From Mytilisepta virgata (Eukaryota > Mollusca > Bivalvia > Mytilida > Mytilidae): 64,000 bases of DNA. Location: NCBI GenBank assembly GCA_028015205.1, contig CM051512.1, positions 18,879,139-18,943,138 of the forward strand, read 5' to 3'. Positions within the stretch are counted from its first letter, which is position 1; each line of letters begins with the position of its first letter. Shown here piece by piece: positions 13,101 to 28,100 of this stretch. The position numbers were made by a program, and so were the translations under genes. The notes beneath the pieces are model-generated. The model worked only from the letters and a program-made list of their open reading frames with translations, searched no databases and was not told the origin of the DNA.

Positions 13101-16100
13101 AATGGTTTTATCCTTGTATGTAAGTGTAAAGTTTTGATATGCATATTTTTGGATAGTCAACTGTTGAACATTAGGACGAAATCTTTCTATAAAGTGTGAC
13201 CAAGATGTTTGATTTTAAAATTGAAAATTTAGTAGCTGTAAAACCCTGCTGAAGTTTTCTGGTAAGTTGTTTCTTGACAAATTATCCCTATAGATATATT
13301 CGCATGAAAAAAGTTTGATAAAATGAACACCGCTCTTTTTCGACATTTTTGTGATCTGTAACGTCTCCTGTTTCAAACATCTTAGGTCAAGTAACATGTT
13401 ACAAAATCTAGACGTATATGTCTGAAAAGGAAATAAATAAAGATAGATTGTTACAGAATAGTATAATAGTAATAATATTTTTTTTAAAAAAATGATTGAA
13501 TGGATTGGGCCAGCGCTTATTGAAATTGTCTCAGTGAAAAAATAAGGCATAATTAAAATGCAGAGGTACCCATTACACCTAAAGAGCAAACCCAAAAAAG
13601 CAATCCATTTGACAGACAAACCCGAGAAGACAAACGAACAACCACACGCACAACGAGGAAACAGGGTAAGCCGTTCCTGCTCCGTATACGACACCCGTCG
13701 TGAAGTTCAGTAAAGTCAATCAGGAGGTAGTCACAAATCGGTGGAGGTACATGAAATTTTACGACAGTGGGAACAGGTCCAACATCATCTTAGATATTGG
13801 AACACTGTAATGGTCAATCAATTCGTGATGACGACCTTAATACTTCCAAAGTGATGACATCAACTTATCCTTGATAAAACCATGGCTAAGAAGCTTTTGT
13901 GACAGCAGTAATCCTCTTTGTAGAAGGCATTGTACATGTAACTCACTCATGCCCTTAAATATTAGATAAGCTGAGAAACTTAGACGCCATATGCAGGCGA
14001 TCTGGTATATTGCTACTCAAGAAGGGAAGTTAACAAGAAAAATTATTACGTGTTGTAAATATCTTGTAATGTGCAAAATATAAAACAAACTATGAAATTT
14101 ATTTCGTAAAAGAAAAAAATGTACATTACATGAGCAATGATTTCTTTCTATTATCTTAGTCATCCTCATATTTGGACTGGAAATTTTACATCTGGTGTAG
14201 GAAATGTTTGGTTAAGCCAACTGAATTGCGTTGGAAACGAAGATGACATAGCAGCTTGTCAGTTTCCTGGGTGGGCATCAGGTGGATGTCAGTCGATGAA
14301 ATATATTAATCTTGGTTGTGGTACGTTATCAGAATTTTAGTAAATTTTGACGAGAAATGTATTTGTTAATGATAAACGTGCGTGTGGATAACATTAAAGG
14401 CAACTGGAATTGTGGAAAATGTCTTAAAACACGAGTATCCCTGATGGAATATAATATGACTTGACTTAATGGAATAGAAAGGAATTTATCCCGAATAAGT
14501 TTGATTTTTAGCTTTTATTAACCAGGATTTAAAGAAGAAGTGCTGAGGTACCTTTAAGGTAATGCTATCACTTTGAATCTGTTGTCGTCATATTTTACGG
14601 TAACGTTCCCTTGCAATTATATTTACATGAAAATACTGGACCAGATAGAACCGATTTTTGTGCTTTGGCACTTGATCAATTCAGAATGGTCACAGTTGCT
14701 ACACATTTAAAATAAAATCAACAAAAAATGTTGAAAATCCACTCTTAGATTACTAGGCAATTTGAAACAAATCTTTCTCAGGATTACGTGATTTCCTTTC
14801 TAGCGATAAATCTTTCATGATATTTTATAGAAACCGGTGCTCGATTGGTGGGTGGAGTTTTCCCTTATGAAGGAAGAATTGAGATCTATCACGATGGTCA
14901 GTGGGGAACAATTTGCGATGATGGTTTTACTATAAATGATGCACGAGTCGTATGCAGAATGCTTGGGTTTGAAACTAGGTATATGTCTCTTCTTTATAAA
15001 CAGAAAACTGCTCGGAAAATTTGCTTTTTTCTTGAAAAATAACTTAAATTTTGTGTTGCTCAGACTTGTTTTCCTATATAAGAAACCAACGAGACACATG
15101 GGAATTACTCTTTACTATTGTCGTCCTGTTGTCTGGTTAATTAAAAAATCCTTTTACGTTTTGCAATCTAATATGTATTTAAATATTTTTGTAATCAGCT
15201 AGAGTATGTGTGGTGGTTACAATAAACAGCATTATGAAGGCAAAAACCTAAGATAAGCATTTCGTTATACCTCTGTAGGGACGTCACAGTGTTGACAGGT
15301 GCGCATTTTGGAATCGGAAACTCTGTTATCATGATGGACGACCTTCAGTGTACTGGAAATGAATCTCACATTTCTGCTTGTCAGTTTTCTGGATGGGGAC
15401 AACACAATTGTCACCACTCAGATGATGTTGGAATTTCCTGTGGTAAGTAGCAATGCCAATTATACCATTACATTTTGGAAGATATTTGATCTTTAGATAC
15501 CCAAATTCTATTTATTTACAAATATTTTAAATAAGCACAATTTATTATTTTTTATATTTCATTGATGCTAGTAAGTGCGCGTTCTGTGAAACAAAAAAAG
15601 GGATTTAAGGATTGAGCCGATTTCTTAATTCATTTTTATACATTTAGGTGTGATCTGGTTTCGATAAAACGCCCTCTAGTTCTGCCACCCAATTTTATAG
15701 CAGTCAATAATCATGATGAAAAAAATTTGGACACACGAATTTTTTCACAAGCGATATATGTGGATGTATTATATAGTATATTGCAAATTTGTATGGTAAT
15801 CTAAAATATAGTATACATGTATCCCTGAAGATCAAATTCATACCGGACAATATAAAATAAACTGAAAAAAATGTTATATCATTAACATTGCTGTAAAAAA
15901 AGCGAAAAAAATCACACATCAGATTTCCATAGTAAATGTTTTGTCAACAAGAAAGCATAAGGTAATACAAACACAACTACATTTTAGTAAATACGTTTTG
16001 AAAATAGGCTACCTTCTTTTGCAATTCAACGAAACATGTTCTTTAAATTTTACAATTTATTTATCACATCATTGCCTTGGTATTTTACAGGTTTATGAAG

Positions 16101-19100
16101 TATCACATGAATTTATGTTTTATCACATGCTTAGAATCATTAAGTCATATCATTTCCTGATCTCTTTGTGTATTATTTAGTCAAACACAGTAATAATCGT
16201 TTTTCATCTTTTAGTCCGATATGATTTTTATTCTCACGACATGTATTTAATATTTATAATGTTTATGAGGTCTTTGTTGGCGTATTTTCATTTTACGTTT
16301 CTTTTATTTCTTATTTATCGTTATTATTATGAAGTATGATAGTCTTTCATAATGTTTTTAACATAAATATTTTTATGAAATTATACTGACCTATAGTCAG
16401 GGAAAAGGTGTTTTTTTATCTGGATATTGAGGGAAATATTTCCGGCGGGGTAAAGGGGTCAACACGTAGTTTTTGTATTTAACTGCGGCCCTTGCTTTGC
16501 AACCAAGAAGCCATGTAAGTTCTTCACCTTAGTACTCTTGGAAAGGAGCAAAATGTTGTTTGTTGAGGCTCCACAATTAGTGTTTAAAAGCACTCATGAA
16601 AGCCTTACGGAATTTTATAGAGAATTGGTAAGGAAAAAGTTATTGGTGCATTTCTATAGTAACTTTGCTATCAGCGTCAATATCAGGATAACCAAGTGTC
16701 ACTACCTCCAGATCCAGCACAGCTTTTTTCTGATTTCAATCACATATCATTGATATATCACATATCTTATTCAATCTATTACATTTTTATCAAATAATTT
16801 CAGATCTTGTTTTGCCTATCATGTTTCAGATACTGTTTAAGTCAATGTTTCTCATAACTCAGCATCTCTTTTCCTACCCAAATGCCATAGTGTTACCCAC
16901 ATAGTGTATTCCATGCGTTAGTCAGCAGATAATTTTACTCTTTTACTCTTTCCCCATTTTTGCTCAAACATTATATTTATCTTGATGAACAGTTATAAAC
17001 ATAAAAACAATGTTTTGGAATAAAACAAAATATAACTGTTCGATTAAATTGTAATTATTTTCTTTATGGTCCTTCCCTTAATTGTGTTGAAATTTATGAA
17101 GATAAGACTGTCATAAGATCATCGGTGTTCCTTTATGAATATGGCTACCCATTATTCTATACTTCCTCGACATTACTATGATTGAATCTCTCCTTCTTTG
17201 CTAGATAAACATTTTTTTTTGGTTTACCCTTATCACATTCTCATAGAAGCACCTTGCAAAAACAAATGACCAGAACATGCGCAGTACGATTTTTTAACAT
17301 GGAATCAAAACTAATCTTGTGTTACTCAACATTAAAACATATTTTATTCTAAACGGGGTTCGAAAAACGGCATTATCGCAAACTCTTTTCAGTGTATGCC
17401 TTGAGTCTGTCTAAATGATAGTTGCGATAAGTTTATAGCTCACCTAGCCAAAGGCCATTTGAGCTTTTGTCATCACTTGGCTTCCGACGTCCGTACCTTA
17501 ACTTTTCACATTATAATCTTCTCCTGTGAAACTACTGGGACAAATGGAATTAAAATTTGCAGGAAGCATCTATGTAATTTCCTTCATAACTTTTGCTCTT
17601 TTCCCCTCGATGGGACGATAAACATGGCTGTCATGGGCAATTCTTGTTTGGGATTGGCTGAGTTTTAAAAAAATCTTCTCCTCTAGAACTGGTTGGCCAA
17701 ATGGAACCAAACTTGACAGGAAGCATATATTGAAGGTCCTTTGTGAAATTTGCTAATGTTGTCCCGATCGGACTACAAACATGGCCGCATGGGCAGTTTT
17801 TGTTTCTGGTTGGCTGAAATATAAAAAATCTTCTCTGAAATCACTGAGCCAGATCGAACGAAACTTGACAGGAAGCATCTATGGTAAGTTCTTTACGACA
17901 TTTTCTCATTTCGTTCCGATCGGGCAACAGACATGGCCGTCATGGACAATTATTGTTTCTCGTTGGTTGATTTAAAGATATTTCTCTAGAACTGCTTGGT
18001 CAAATGAAATGAACCTTGACAGGAAACATCTATGGGGTGTTCTTAACAAAGTATCCCAATTTCTTCCCGACCAGACTACAAATATGGCTGCCATGGGCTG
18101 TTATTTTTCTGATTGGCTGGTATAAAACAAACTTCTCCTCTGAAGTTGCTTGGCCAAATGGATTGAAACTTGACAGGAAGCATCTATGGTAGGATCTTTT
18201 CAATTTACCTTATTTTGTCCCTATCGGATAACAAACATGGCCGTTATGGGCAATTCTTGTTTCTCATTGGTTGATTAAAAAAATTATCTGGAACGTTTTG
18301 ACCAAAACTGTCGGCCAAAGATTATTATTTTTCATCCTGATTGGACGACAAGCATGGAAGCCATTTACAATTCTATTTTCTGATTGGCTGACATATAAAA
18401 ACCGCTAGGCCAAATGGAACGAAACTTGACAGGAAGCATCTGGCTCAAGACCTGCAATGAACTTTGAACAGAGGGATACGAAAGAAGTCCATAAAAATAT
18501 TATTGCACCATGTTGTTTTAAAGCAGTCTTTACCTGAGGCATTTGTCATAGAAAGTTTGAAAGGATTAAATAAATAAAACCAAGATTTTTTTATTCTACA
18601 GATGATCGTTTTAATACATATCCCATGTCTCAACGAAACTTACAGACTTAATGGCAGCCTATTATTTCATGACTTCTGTAACAGGAAAACCACTGCGCGT
18701 CTTGCCCCATCTGTTGGAGGTTTTTTTTACAAATTTTCATCATTTCGTCCAACAATGGGTTATAACAAAAATATACAGAACCGCTGATTTGCTTGAAACC
18801 AACCATGGCCTGAATGTTCCTCATAAGGTGCTGATCAAGTGTTGTTACTTTGATGTCAATCCCTGATTAAATATGACCTCCAGCAGAGGACTTAGGTTAA
18901 TATAAGGTCCTATAGGAAATACACGCAAAAATCATCAGGAGAACTGCAGAATTGTAGAATATGCTGACCCGTAAGTAGAAGGACCTTGATGCAGAAAAAT
19001 GTGGTCCCTACAAGGCTTACCACACTTCATAATGATAGGGAGAAGTGACCTCTCTTTGAGGTATATCAATAAAAATGGCTTTCATGCCAGGTGCGCGATA

Positions 19101-22100
19101 CAGGCTCAACCCTCTGAGCCTCTAGTTTATTAATAACAACTGATAGGTGTAGATAAAAATTGGTAAAAACAGCAGTCTTAACATGCTTAAGTTGATGACT
19201 ATGATTTTTTTTTAGATAAATATTCAAATGTGCAAAGTAAAGATATTTCCTTTACAGCAAATTAATCTGAAATACGAAAAAAAAACATTGATAAGTGTTG
19301 TTTACAATATTACGCTGTATTATGTTTGGAATGCGCTCTGACGTCCCACGGACCCAATTAATTCTTACAAAAAGGCCGTCAGATGAATCGCCGACAAGGA
19401 AAAAGCCTACTAATCATATGACAACGTTAAATATACAATGAGAGAAAATCCTTTTAATGATTTGGGTTATAGAATGAAAGTAAATTAGACAGGATTGAAA
19501 AGTAATTTTCTAAGATATTTGCTGCTAATTTAAATTTTCCGCAAATCCCTGAATCCACTTCATCAACTACAATATTTCACATAAGACATAGCGACTTTTT
19601 ATTATAATTGTAAAATAGTATAAAAAATAAATTCTTTAATACCAATTTCATAAAATATTGATTTATTATTTTCGAACTAAGCATCGAGGTGCATTTTTTA
19701 TTTCGGAATGCGATAATCTAACAGGGTAACCAACCTTATATTTCACACGTTCATCTGACTTTTTAGGAATTTCTAAACAGTTGAATTTAATGTTGGACCT
19801 TTCTTCTCCAGGACGCACGCCTGTTAGACTAGTTAATGGTACCCGTTCATCGTTCGGAAGATTAGAGGTCTATCATAATAACATGTGGGGAACTGTTTGT
19901 TCAGACAGATTTGAAGTCGATGATGCTGTCGTTATTTGCCGAAGCTTAGGATATACTACAAAGTATGCATATCTAAGTAATTATACATTTGTCTGATAAT
20001 CTCGTTACCATAAGACGAGTACTAAATGGTCCTGAAAACTATGTTATCAAAAACATGACAAATGCAATATCGCAAATCATAAACATATATATACAATAAA
20101 AATCTAGCAATAGACAAGACAAATTGGGACAGCCACACGTGGAATGTCGAGTTTAAACATGTTTGCGATTTCTCAACACTTACATCAAAAAGACAGACAT
20201 GATAAACAGAAAGGCCTTACATAGAATGTATATGATATGTAATTCGCAATTGACATATTATTTAAGTTGATTTATTTAACTATTTTGCAACAGATAAAAT
20301 TCTAAAGAATTTCAATAAGATCAACAAAGCCGATATAAAACATTCATTGTTTGAATGTAAAGGGGTCACCAAACTATTCTTGGAAATACCATGATTCAAG
20401 AAAATGAAATAAAATAATCTTTCAAAAACAACTGAAAAACGAAAACTGGAACTGTATGTGGAAATGGAAATCTAAATTCATTCATCATTTAATGTATTAA
20501 CGGTAGTTATTATACCTCCGTATGTTTTTCAATATAGAAATATGCATAATAATTTTACTCTTTGTGTATTCCTCACCCTGGAACTATTGACCGGTCAAAA
20601 TTTTCCGCTACTATTGACCAATCAATACTTTCCTCCACTACCGACCGATCAATAGTAGTAGAAATTATTATACCTACGTGGGTTTTTTTCTATATAAAAA
20701 TCAAGACAATATTTTTACTATTCTGTGTATTTCCTTACCTTAAAATGTTTACTGGTGAATAGGAAACGCTTTATAGATAAAGGAATCTCTCAGCCCATCG
20801 CTTACAGGGGTGTTCATAAATCATCTTAAACATGTGGCAGGTAGGGTTCATTTTCAAAATTTGTCAATAGAAAAGGTTCGAAAATTTACATTTCATAATG
20901 GAAATGAATATTTGTAGATTTTGAAAGAAATACATAGTAAGCAAACAAAAATAAACAACAAAATGGATAACAGAAAAGGTGAAAAATCTATCAACGCCAA
21001 AAAACAGGCATAACCACAGACAAAAATAACATGAAATAGCACAATACAAAAATAAAAACAACGTAAAGTCAATATAGTTGCGTTGTTAAACCGGTTTAAT
21101 GTGTCCGGTGTCTACGACCTCCAACCAAGATGGCCGCCAAGCTAAAAAAAAAAGACAAAAGGGGGAATGAATTCAAAAATCTTCTCCTATGTAACTACAT
21201 GGCCAATTGGAACCAGAATTGACAGGAATGGTCTTCAGATGGTCCTCTTTCAGAAGTGTGTACAATGACCCGGACGTCAACCAAGCTGGCGGCCACAGCC
21301 GAACTTAGTTTAACATGGGACGCTTTGGGAAGAGCCAGTTGGAACAAGATAGAAATGGTCCTACAATTATATCAAAATTGTGTCTGATTACCCAGAAAGT
21401 CAGCCAAGATGGCTGCCACAGCCGAACTTAGTTTAACATAGGACTCTATGGGAAAATGTAATAAACAAAATATCGTCTAAATCCAGTAAGCCTATCCGTA
21501 TAAAGTTAGCAGAAGTACTCTTTAGGTGGTCCTCTTTCAGAATTATGTCCGATGACCCGGAATGTCAATAAAGATGGCCATTACAGCCGAACATTGGACA
21601 CTATGGGCAAAATTGATTTAAAAATCTTCTTACCTGAAACCGCCAACACAATTGGAACCAGAAATGGAAGAAATGGTCTTTGGACATGTAAGTGGTCCTC
21701 TTTCAAAACCATGTCATATGACCCTGAATGTCAACAAAGGGGGCTGCAACAGCCGAACTTAGTTTAACATAGGACCCCATGGGAAAATTAATAAATATTG
21801 CCAGAAACCATTGAGCCAATTGGAACAAAACTTGTCAAAACTGGTCCTTTGGTGGTCCTCTTTCAGAAATTTATCAGATGACCCGGACTGTTAACAAAGA
21901 AGGCCGCAGCTGCCGAGCTTAGTTTAACATAGTATCCTATGGGAAAATTCATTTAAAAAATCTTCTTGTCTGAAATCACTCAGCTAATAGGAACCAGACT
22001 TGGCAGCCATGGTATTAGATTGTCCTCTTTCAGAATTATGTCCAATAACACAAACGTTTATTTCTTTGGTGCTTTTATGGCTGTTGATTGGAAAATTGAA

Positions 22101-25100
22101 TCCAGGTGAGCGAGATAGGCTCCTGGTAGATTATTGCCCCTGCATTGTTAATTTTAAGGAAATTTTGCAGTTTTTTAGGTTATTATCTTGAATATTATTA
22201 AAGGCAAAGACAAACTGTACGCAGCAAAAATGTTCAGCAGTGTAAGATCTACAAATAAGTCAATATGACCAATCGTTAATTGACCCCTTATAGAAGGTTT
22301 TGCCCTTTAAAGACAAATTTTCAAATTTTTTTTCGTAAACTTTTAAAAGTCTTCTTCTCTGAAACTACATGATCAATTTCAGCCAATCTTAGGCTAACAG
22401 TTCCTTGGGATATGTAGCATAAATTGTGTGTTTTATTTTCTTGTTCATCGAGAAGCATAGCGATATGCTAAAGATAGAACATAGGTGGAAAATGTAAGTG
22501 GAAAATGTACTGTTTTGTCCATATCTCAAAAAGCAGTTAGAGCAGACCTGACAAGAAGCAAAAATGTTAATGAGGTTAAGTCACATGAGGGTCAAGGTAA
22601 TAAAAATAAAAAAAGTCCCTAGCAACCATATATATTTGGGTTAATGACCCTATAATTTACCTGTACAAGTCAAAAAGAAAGGGCAAGAGTCAAAGTCATT
22701 GAAAAAGTACATAGCAACCGATCAAAAATTCCCTAGCAACCATATATATTTGGGTACATTTTAGCTGTACAAGACGAAAAATGCGACCATTTACATTAAA
22801 TAGCAAAAATAATCATTGATGTAAGATCTACACAGAAATAACGATTCAAGCTATTGGGAGCCTCTTGTTTTATCAAAAATTAAATGAAGCTCATCAGCAG
22901 CTATATTTATGCAAAATATTTCGCAAATCTAAATATGGTCGATTTGGTATCATTCAATCTGAATAATAATATTTCACAAAAGAAATATAATTAAGAAATA
23001 GATTATGACACTAAAGGCCATATGGCGAAGCTGACGTCAAGTAATGTTTATATATTATACTTATAAATCATAAGTAGATTTTCATACTGCATTAGCCCTT
23101 GAAAGGGGATTAATACCGGTAAAACATCTGTACGTAGGCTTATTATCGAAAATATGTTTTCCCAATAATAGTTTTTTTAGATACAACCTGAAATACCAGT
23201 CTACATAAGTTTCTTAAAGGACTGGTAAAAATTCAGAACCCCCAAATATCTACCTTTGTACATGTTCACGCCCCCATCAACCCCCTTTCCATAACTAAGG
23301 AAATTCTTGGTAATATCTTAGATTGTAGAATTTATGAATATAGGCCATGGGGAAAATCCTCTATTACCTTTTACAATGTGCAATTTCAAATAACCTTACT
23401 AAAAATAACTGGGTTATTCTTACACCGTATTTTAGTTATGCATATGCTCTATCTGGTGCTTATTTTGGACGAGGCCATGGTTTGATTTTATTGGACGAAG
23501 TAGATTGTGAAGGAACAGAAGAAGATATTTCTTCCTGTGCCTCAAGTGGATGGGGCCATTCTGACTGTACACATGACCAGGATGTGTCCGTAATATGCGG
23601 TATATTATTCAAAGGGCTATAGAATAAATAAAGTTGAAATTACAAACAAATTATTATTTAAAAAAGATACAATTTACAAGTTTCTATAATGTGCTGCGGA
23701 GAATTCTCAAAATCTTTCCACCTAAACGCAAATGTATATGCCGTTTTGTGTAAATCATAAGCTGTTGCTATCTCACATAAAGAAAATAAAAATGCATAAA
23801 TACATACATGGGCTTTTCTTCATTACAGTAATTAAAATGTCTCGCAACTCACATAAAATTCAAGACGGGACATAGCACCTATATGAGGTAAATTCGTTTC
23901 TAAATTTCAATCAAATTATATCTCTGCAAGGGATTTATATTTAATATAATTTTAAAATTTTAGAGCCAATGGCAAGATTAGTCAATGGACCAGATGCATC
24001 TGTTGGACGTGTAGAAATATTTTATAAAGGAAACTTTGGAACAGTGTGTGATGATGGGTTTAATGTCCCTGATGCAGCTGTAATTTGCACTATGCTTGGA
24101 TATAACAATTCGTATGTTTATCAACTTTATGTGCCGTTTACGTATTTGATTTTGTTATAAAACGTAAAGTTCATATTACAATTTATTTATTAATCGAAAA
24201 ATCCGATCTAAATTTCAAGATACCACTGTTATGGCAATCTGATCACTAAATATACAGTGATGTCCATGTAACCAAATAAAGAAGTGATCACTCCAAAAAA
24301 AAAAATCGAAACATAGCCAAAAAATATTGTAGAACAGATTCAAGACAAAATGGCCCAAAAACGCATTATCAACAACATCAAGAAAAAATGTATATGTAAC
24401 GAAGAAAGGAAAGTTTGTCTGTCAACATAACAGTGAATATTTGTTATTAGAAATCCTCGGGTGATATTTGGCCCACAGTTTGGATATGGTACTGGTCAGA
24501 TCTTCCTGAGTAATGTAGAATGCAGAGGAACAGAAACGGACATTGGAAATTGCTCCCATTCTGGGTGGGGAGTAAATAATTGCAAGCAAGCTGAAGATGT
24601 TGGGATAGATTGTTGTGAGTTATTAAGTTATTAAGCATATAGTAATCATATCATTCAGCTTGAAGATAGGGTTTGAAGTTATATGAATTAGCGACGTCTG
24701 TTTAATTCAAATTTAGGTACCTTTATACATGTATGTGTTTTATGAAGTTGAAACAAATGCATTTCTGAAGGATGTTAAAGACATTAAATCTTGCTTACAT
24801 TATAAAGATAGACCGACAGTATCCGGACAGCAAATGGGAGAGCCTTAGCTAGTATTACGATTAAAATGAACACATTTCAACTCTGCTATGATAAGTATGT
24901 ACCCTAGCTACAATCAATGTTTTCAGTTCTAGCTAGTTTACCTTGAATGTAATCTTAATGTATTGGTTATGGTCGTTTTATACACCAGAGGATCAGGGTA
25001 GATAAAGAGGAGGTGTCCATAAAACCGGTTTCATCCCATAACCCTCTGTACTAAGTCAGGAGTGTCCTACTCCCGATTGTTTCTATGTTGTATGTGTCTT

Positions 25101-28100
25101 GCACTCTTACGTTATGTTATGTCTGATGTTCTGTCGATTGGATGGCGTAAAGTGATTGGTGTGCTATTGTTAATATCTTCTGTTATCCATTTTGTTGTTT
25201 ATTCCTATAAAGACATGCGGAAACAATGTTAACCATGGCATGACTTCCTTTACAAGTTCTGCAGCCGCTGCAGTGAACGGTTAAGCCTTTGATTGTCCTT
25301 AAAGATTACAGAAATACGAATTGGATGCAAGAAATGTGATATCTAAGATTATTTTGCCAAGTTTATTATACCTCCTCTGATTGTAATTCCGATTTTGTTT
25401 TGATCCTTATTCTTATACTTTTCAGCATGACGCTATTATTTTTCCTCTGATGCTGATAATCTTTTAGGTTTTAATTTGTTTTGAAATTTACTTGCAATTT
25501 GAACTGATTCTGTTGAATACATATTTATAGCTACGAATCTCAGATTAGTCGGTGGAAACGGTCCATTTGAAGGTCGTGTAGAAGTTTTCCATAATGGTGA
25601 ATGGGGAAGTATATGTAACGAAAGATTTGATGTAAATGATGCCAAAGTGATATGTAGACAATTGGGGTACAAACAAAGGTGCGTTTAGTATTGTTTAAGT
25701 CGTCTTCTATTTAACCATTGCATTATAATGATAGTTTACTTAACTCACCTGGCCCAAAAGCCTTTGCAATAATTTGGCGATCGTTGTCATAGAAAATTTT
25801 CATTTAAACATCTCATCGGAAACAACCTGACAATTGAACTGAAATTCCAGAAGGGCCAACTTGAAATTCACTTTTTTCAAATAAAATAACATATCAGCAA
25901 TACCAGTATTTATCGTATGGTAAAATTGGGTAAAAAGCTTCCCTTATGAAATAGCTGCCAACAGAACTCAAATTCCACATGAAGCACTCATTCTATCAAC
26001 ATGCACATGACGATTTACATAAAGCAATAATCAATGCTTGTTCGGAGTAACTGTTCAAAATTATACCTTTGAATGGCTTGAAATGTTTCGCAAAATGAAC
26101 TTTGAAAAATCTCAAAAGCTAAATTCCTTGCTTATAATGTGTATTTGAGAGTTTACCTTCATCATGTAAGCTCGTTTATAATTATCACCACTGGAAAGCG
26201 TTTCATGAATATTGTTCATTTTGTTCCAGTCGGACAAGTGTCATATTGGCAATACCTTCTAATTTTTTAAAGATTTACAGAATCTTCTCTGAAATGACTT
26301 AGCTAGATTAAAACGATGGTCTTCAGATCGTAAGATCTAGTTGATCTGGCCTTTTAGGTTATTCTGATTTCAATCAAGTCTACAACATTTTGGATAAGAA
26401 TATGGCAATTACATTAGTGCAATTACTTTAGTGGGCTTTTATTTCTACTATTTGGGATCATAAAATATAAATAAAAGGTCGATAAGTACGAAAAATACTT
26501 TTGTCGGATAAGCAAGACATTAGATGGTACCTTGTATGGTTTGTCTACTCTGATAAAACTTTTTGAAAAGTCTTTTAGAGTGCATCAAAATTGATATAAA
26601 AATTTGTTTTCCCTGTTGAAATGTGTTTTTTAATATAAAGCCACAGCATTTATCTTATTATTATCTCACCCAGTTTCGAAAAAAGTTCTGGAATATTTTT
26701 AACGATCCCGTCTGTGCGTCCGTCCGTCCATCACCCTTTTCGTATGACATGGACTTCTCTTTCATTTTCCACTACATGCATTTTAGTCTTTCATTACTTT
26801 CATACACCAGATATAGATGTGCATTAAGGTTTCATAATTTTATTTTCCAAATTCGAAGCCAACAGGGGTCGGATTTGAATTGTGAATATAAGCTTTTGCT
26901 CTAAACTATTCGTTCATTTTTTACTTTCACTTTCACTTACAACATAAGGATATTGTAACTTCAAACTTGTGACCTGAGCTAGTCTTTCCTCTTTCCCTTT
27001 ATGCAATATTGCCCTACACTCTAGCTATGTAGATATGCAATCAAAATTAAGAATTTGGATTTTCTGGGAGTAACAGTCAAACATATGATTGTGGACTTGA
27101 TGCACAGAGAGACAATATGTGGGTAATGCGGGGATAGTTGTCGTTGCCGACTGCCTTTATTTAATTCTATTTCAGTTCACCAGCTGTTATTCCAATCTCA
27201 GAGTTCATACCTGGATTTGGAGCTATTTGGATGCAGAATTTAGTGTGTAGTGGAAATGAAATTGATATTGCTCTTTGTAAATTTAATGGATGGGGTAAAA
27301 TTAATAACTGCACACATACAAACGATGCTGCACTGACATGTGGTAAGTATTTATTTCGGAGGAAAAGTGTGAATAAGGTTTTTAGAAAGATGATTAATTT
27401 TGTCAATACATGTATCAAATATTTAAATTTAATCGATCTCCGCTTGGTTATATTATTGATATCTGCCTCAGAGTTGATTATTCCATGAGTCATTAATTTG
27501 GGTAATCCATTGTTGCAACTCAGTGACAGTTGACACATCTATTGTATGATTTTATCCAAGGGTGAATATGCGATACGATTCCTCATGTTGTAGGCTATCG
27601 TAATCAAGATGAATGAAAACTATACAAGATTTTAGATGCCTTGCAAAGTAATATAATAATTTTGGTAAATTGTAAATTTTGTATTGTGTATAAGGATCAA
27701 GATGTAATAATGACAAACATATAAATTTAGATATTTGATCAAATAAGTCTCCTACATGATAGTTTAAATAAGGTTTAGGCTTTTGCTGTAGTAAAGTTTA
27801 TTGATCAAAATTTAAGGATAACCTAAAGGGTGACACTAGCATATTGCATCCCAAGTTTCTATTTGAACAATAATAGTATATGCATTGTAAATGATTTTAC
27901 CATTTGTAATTTTGCACGAATGTATGATTATTTGTATGAGAAGGTTGTGAGGGTGAATATCTTACCTTACGTATCACGAGGAATGAGGAAAGAGATGACA
28001 ATGGATGTGGCAAAAATTAAAGATAATTATCTGAATCCTTGTATTATGAGGTGTACCTGTTCATGAGGAATAAGACTGTATTATATTTAGGGATATCTTA

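Noticed and set aside
13215..13694. Minus-strand ORF of 159 residues
   Set aside because: Overlaps a dispersed repeat present in several introns; no motif and no supporting splice sites.
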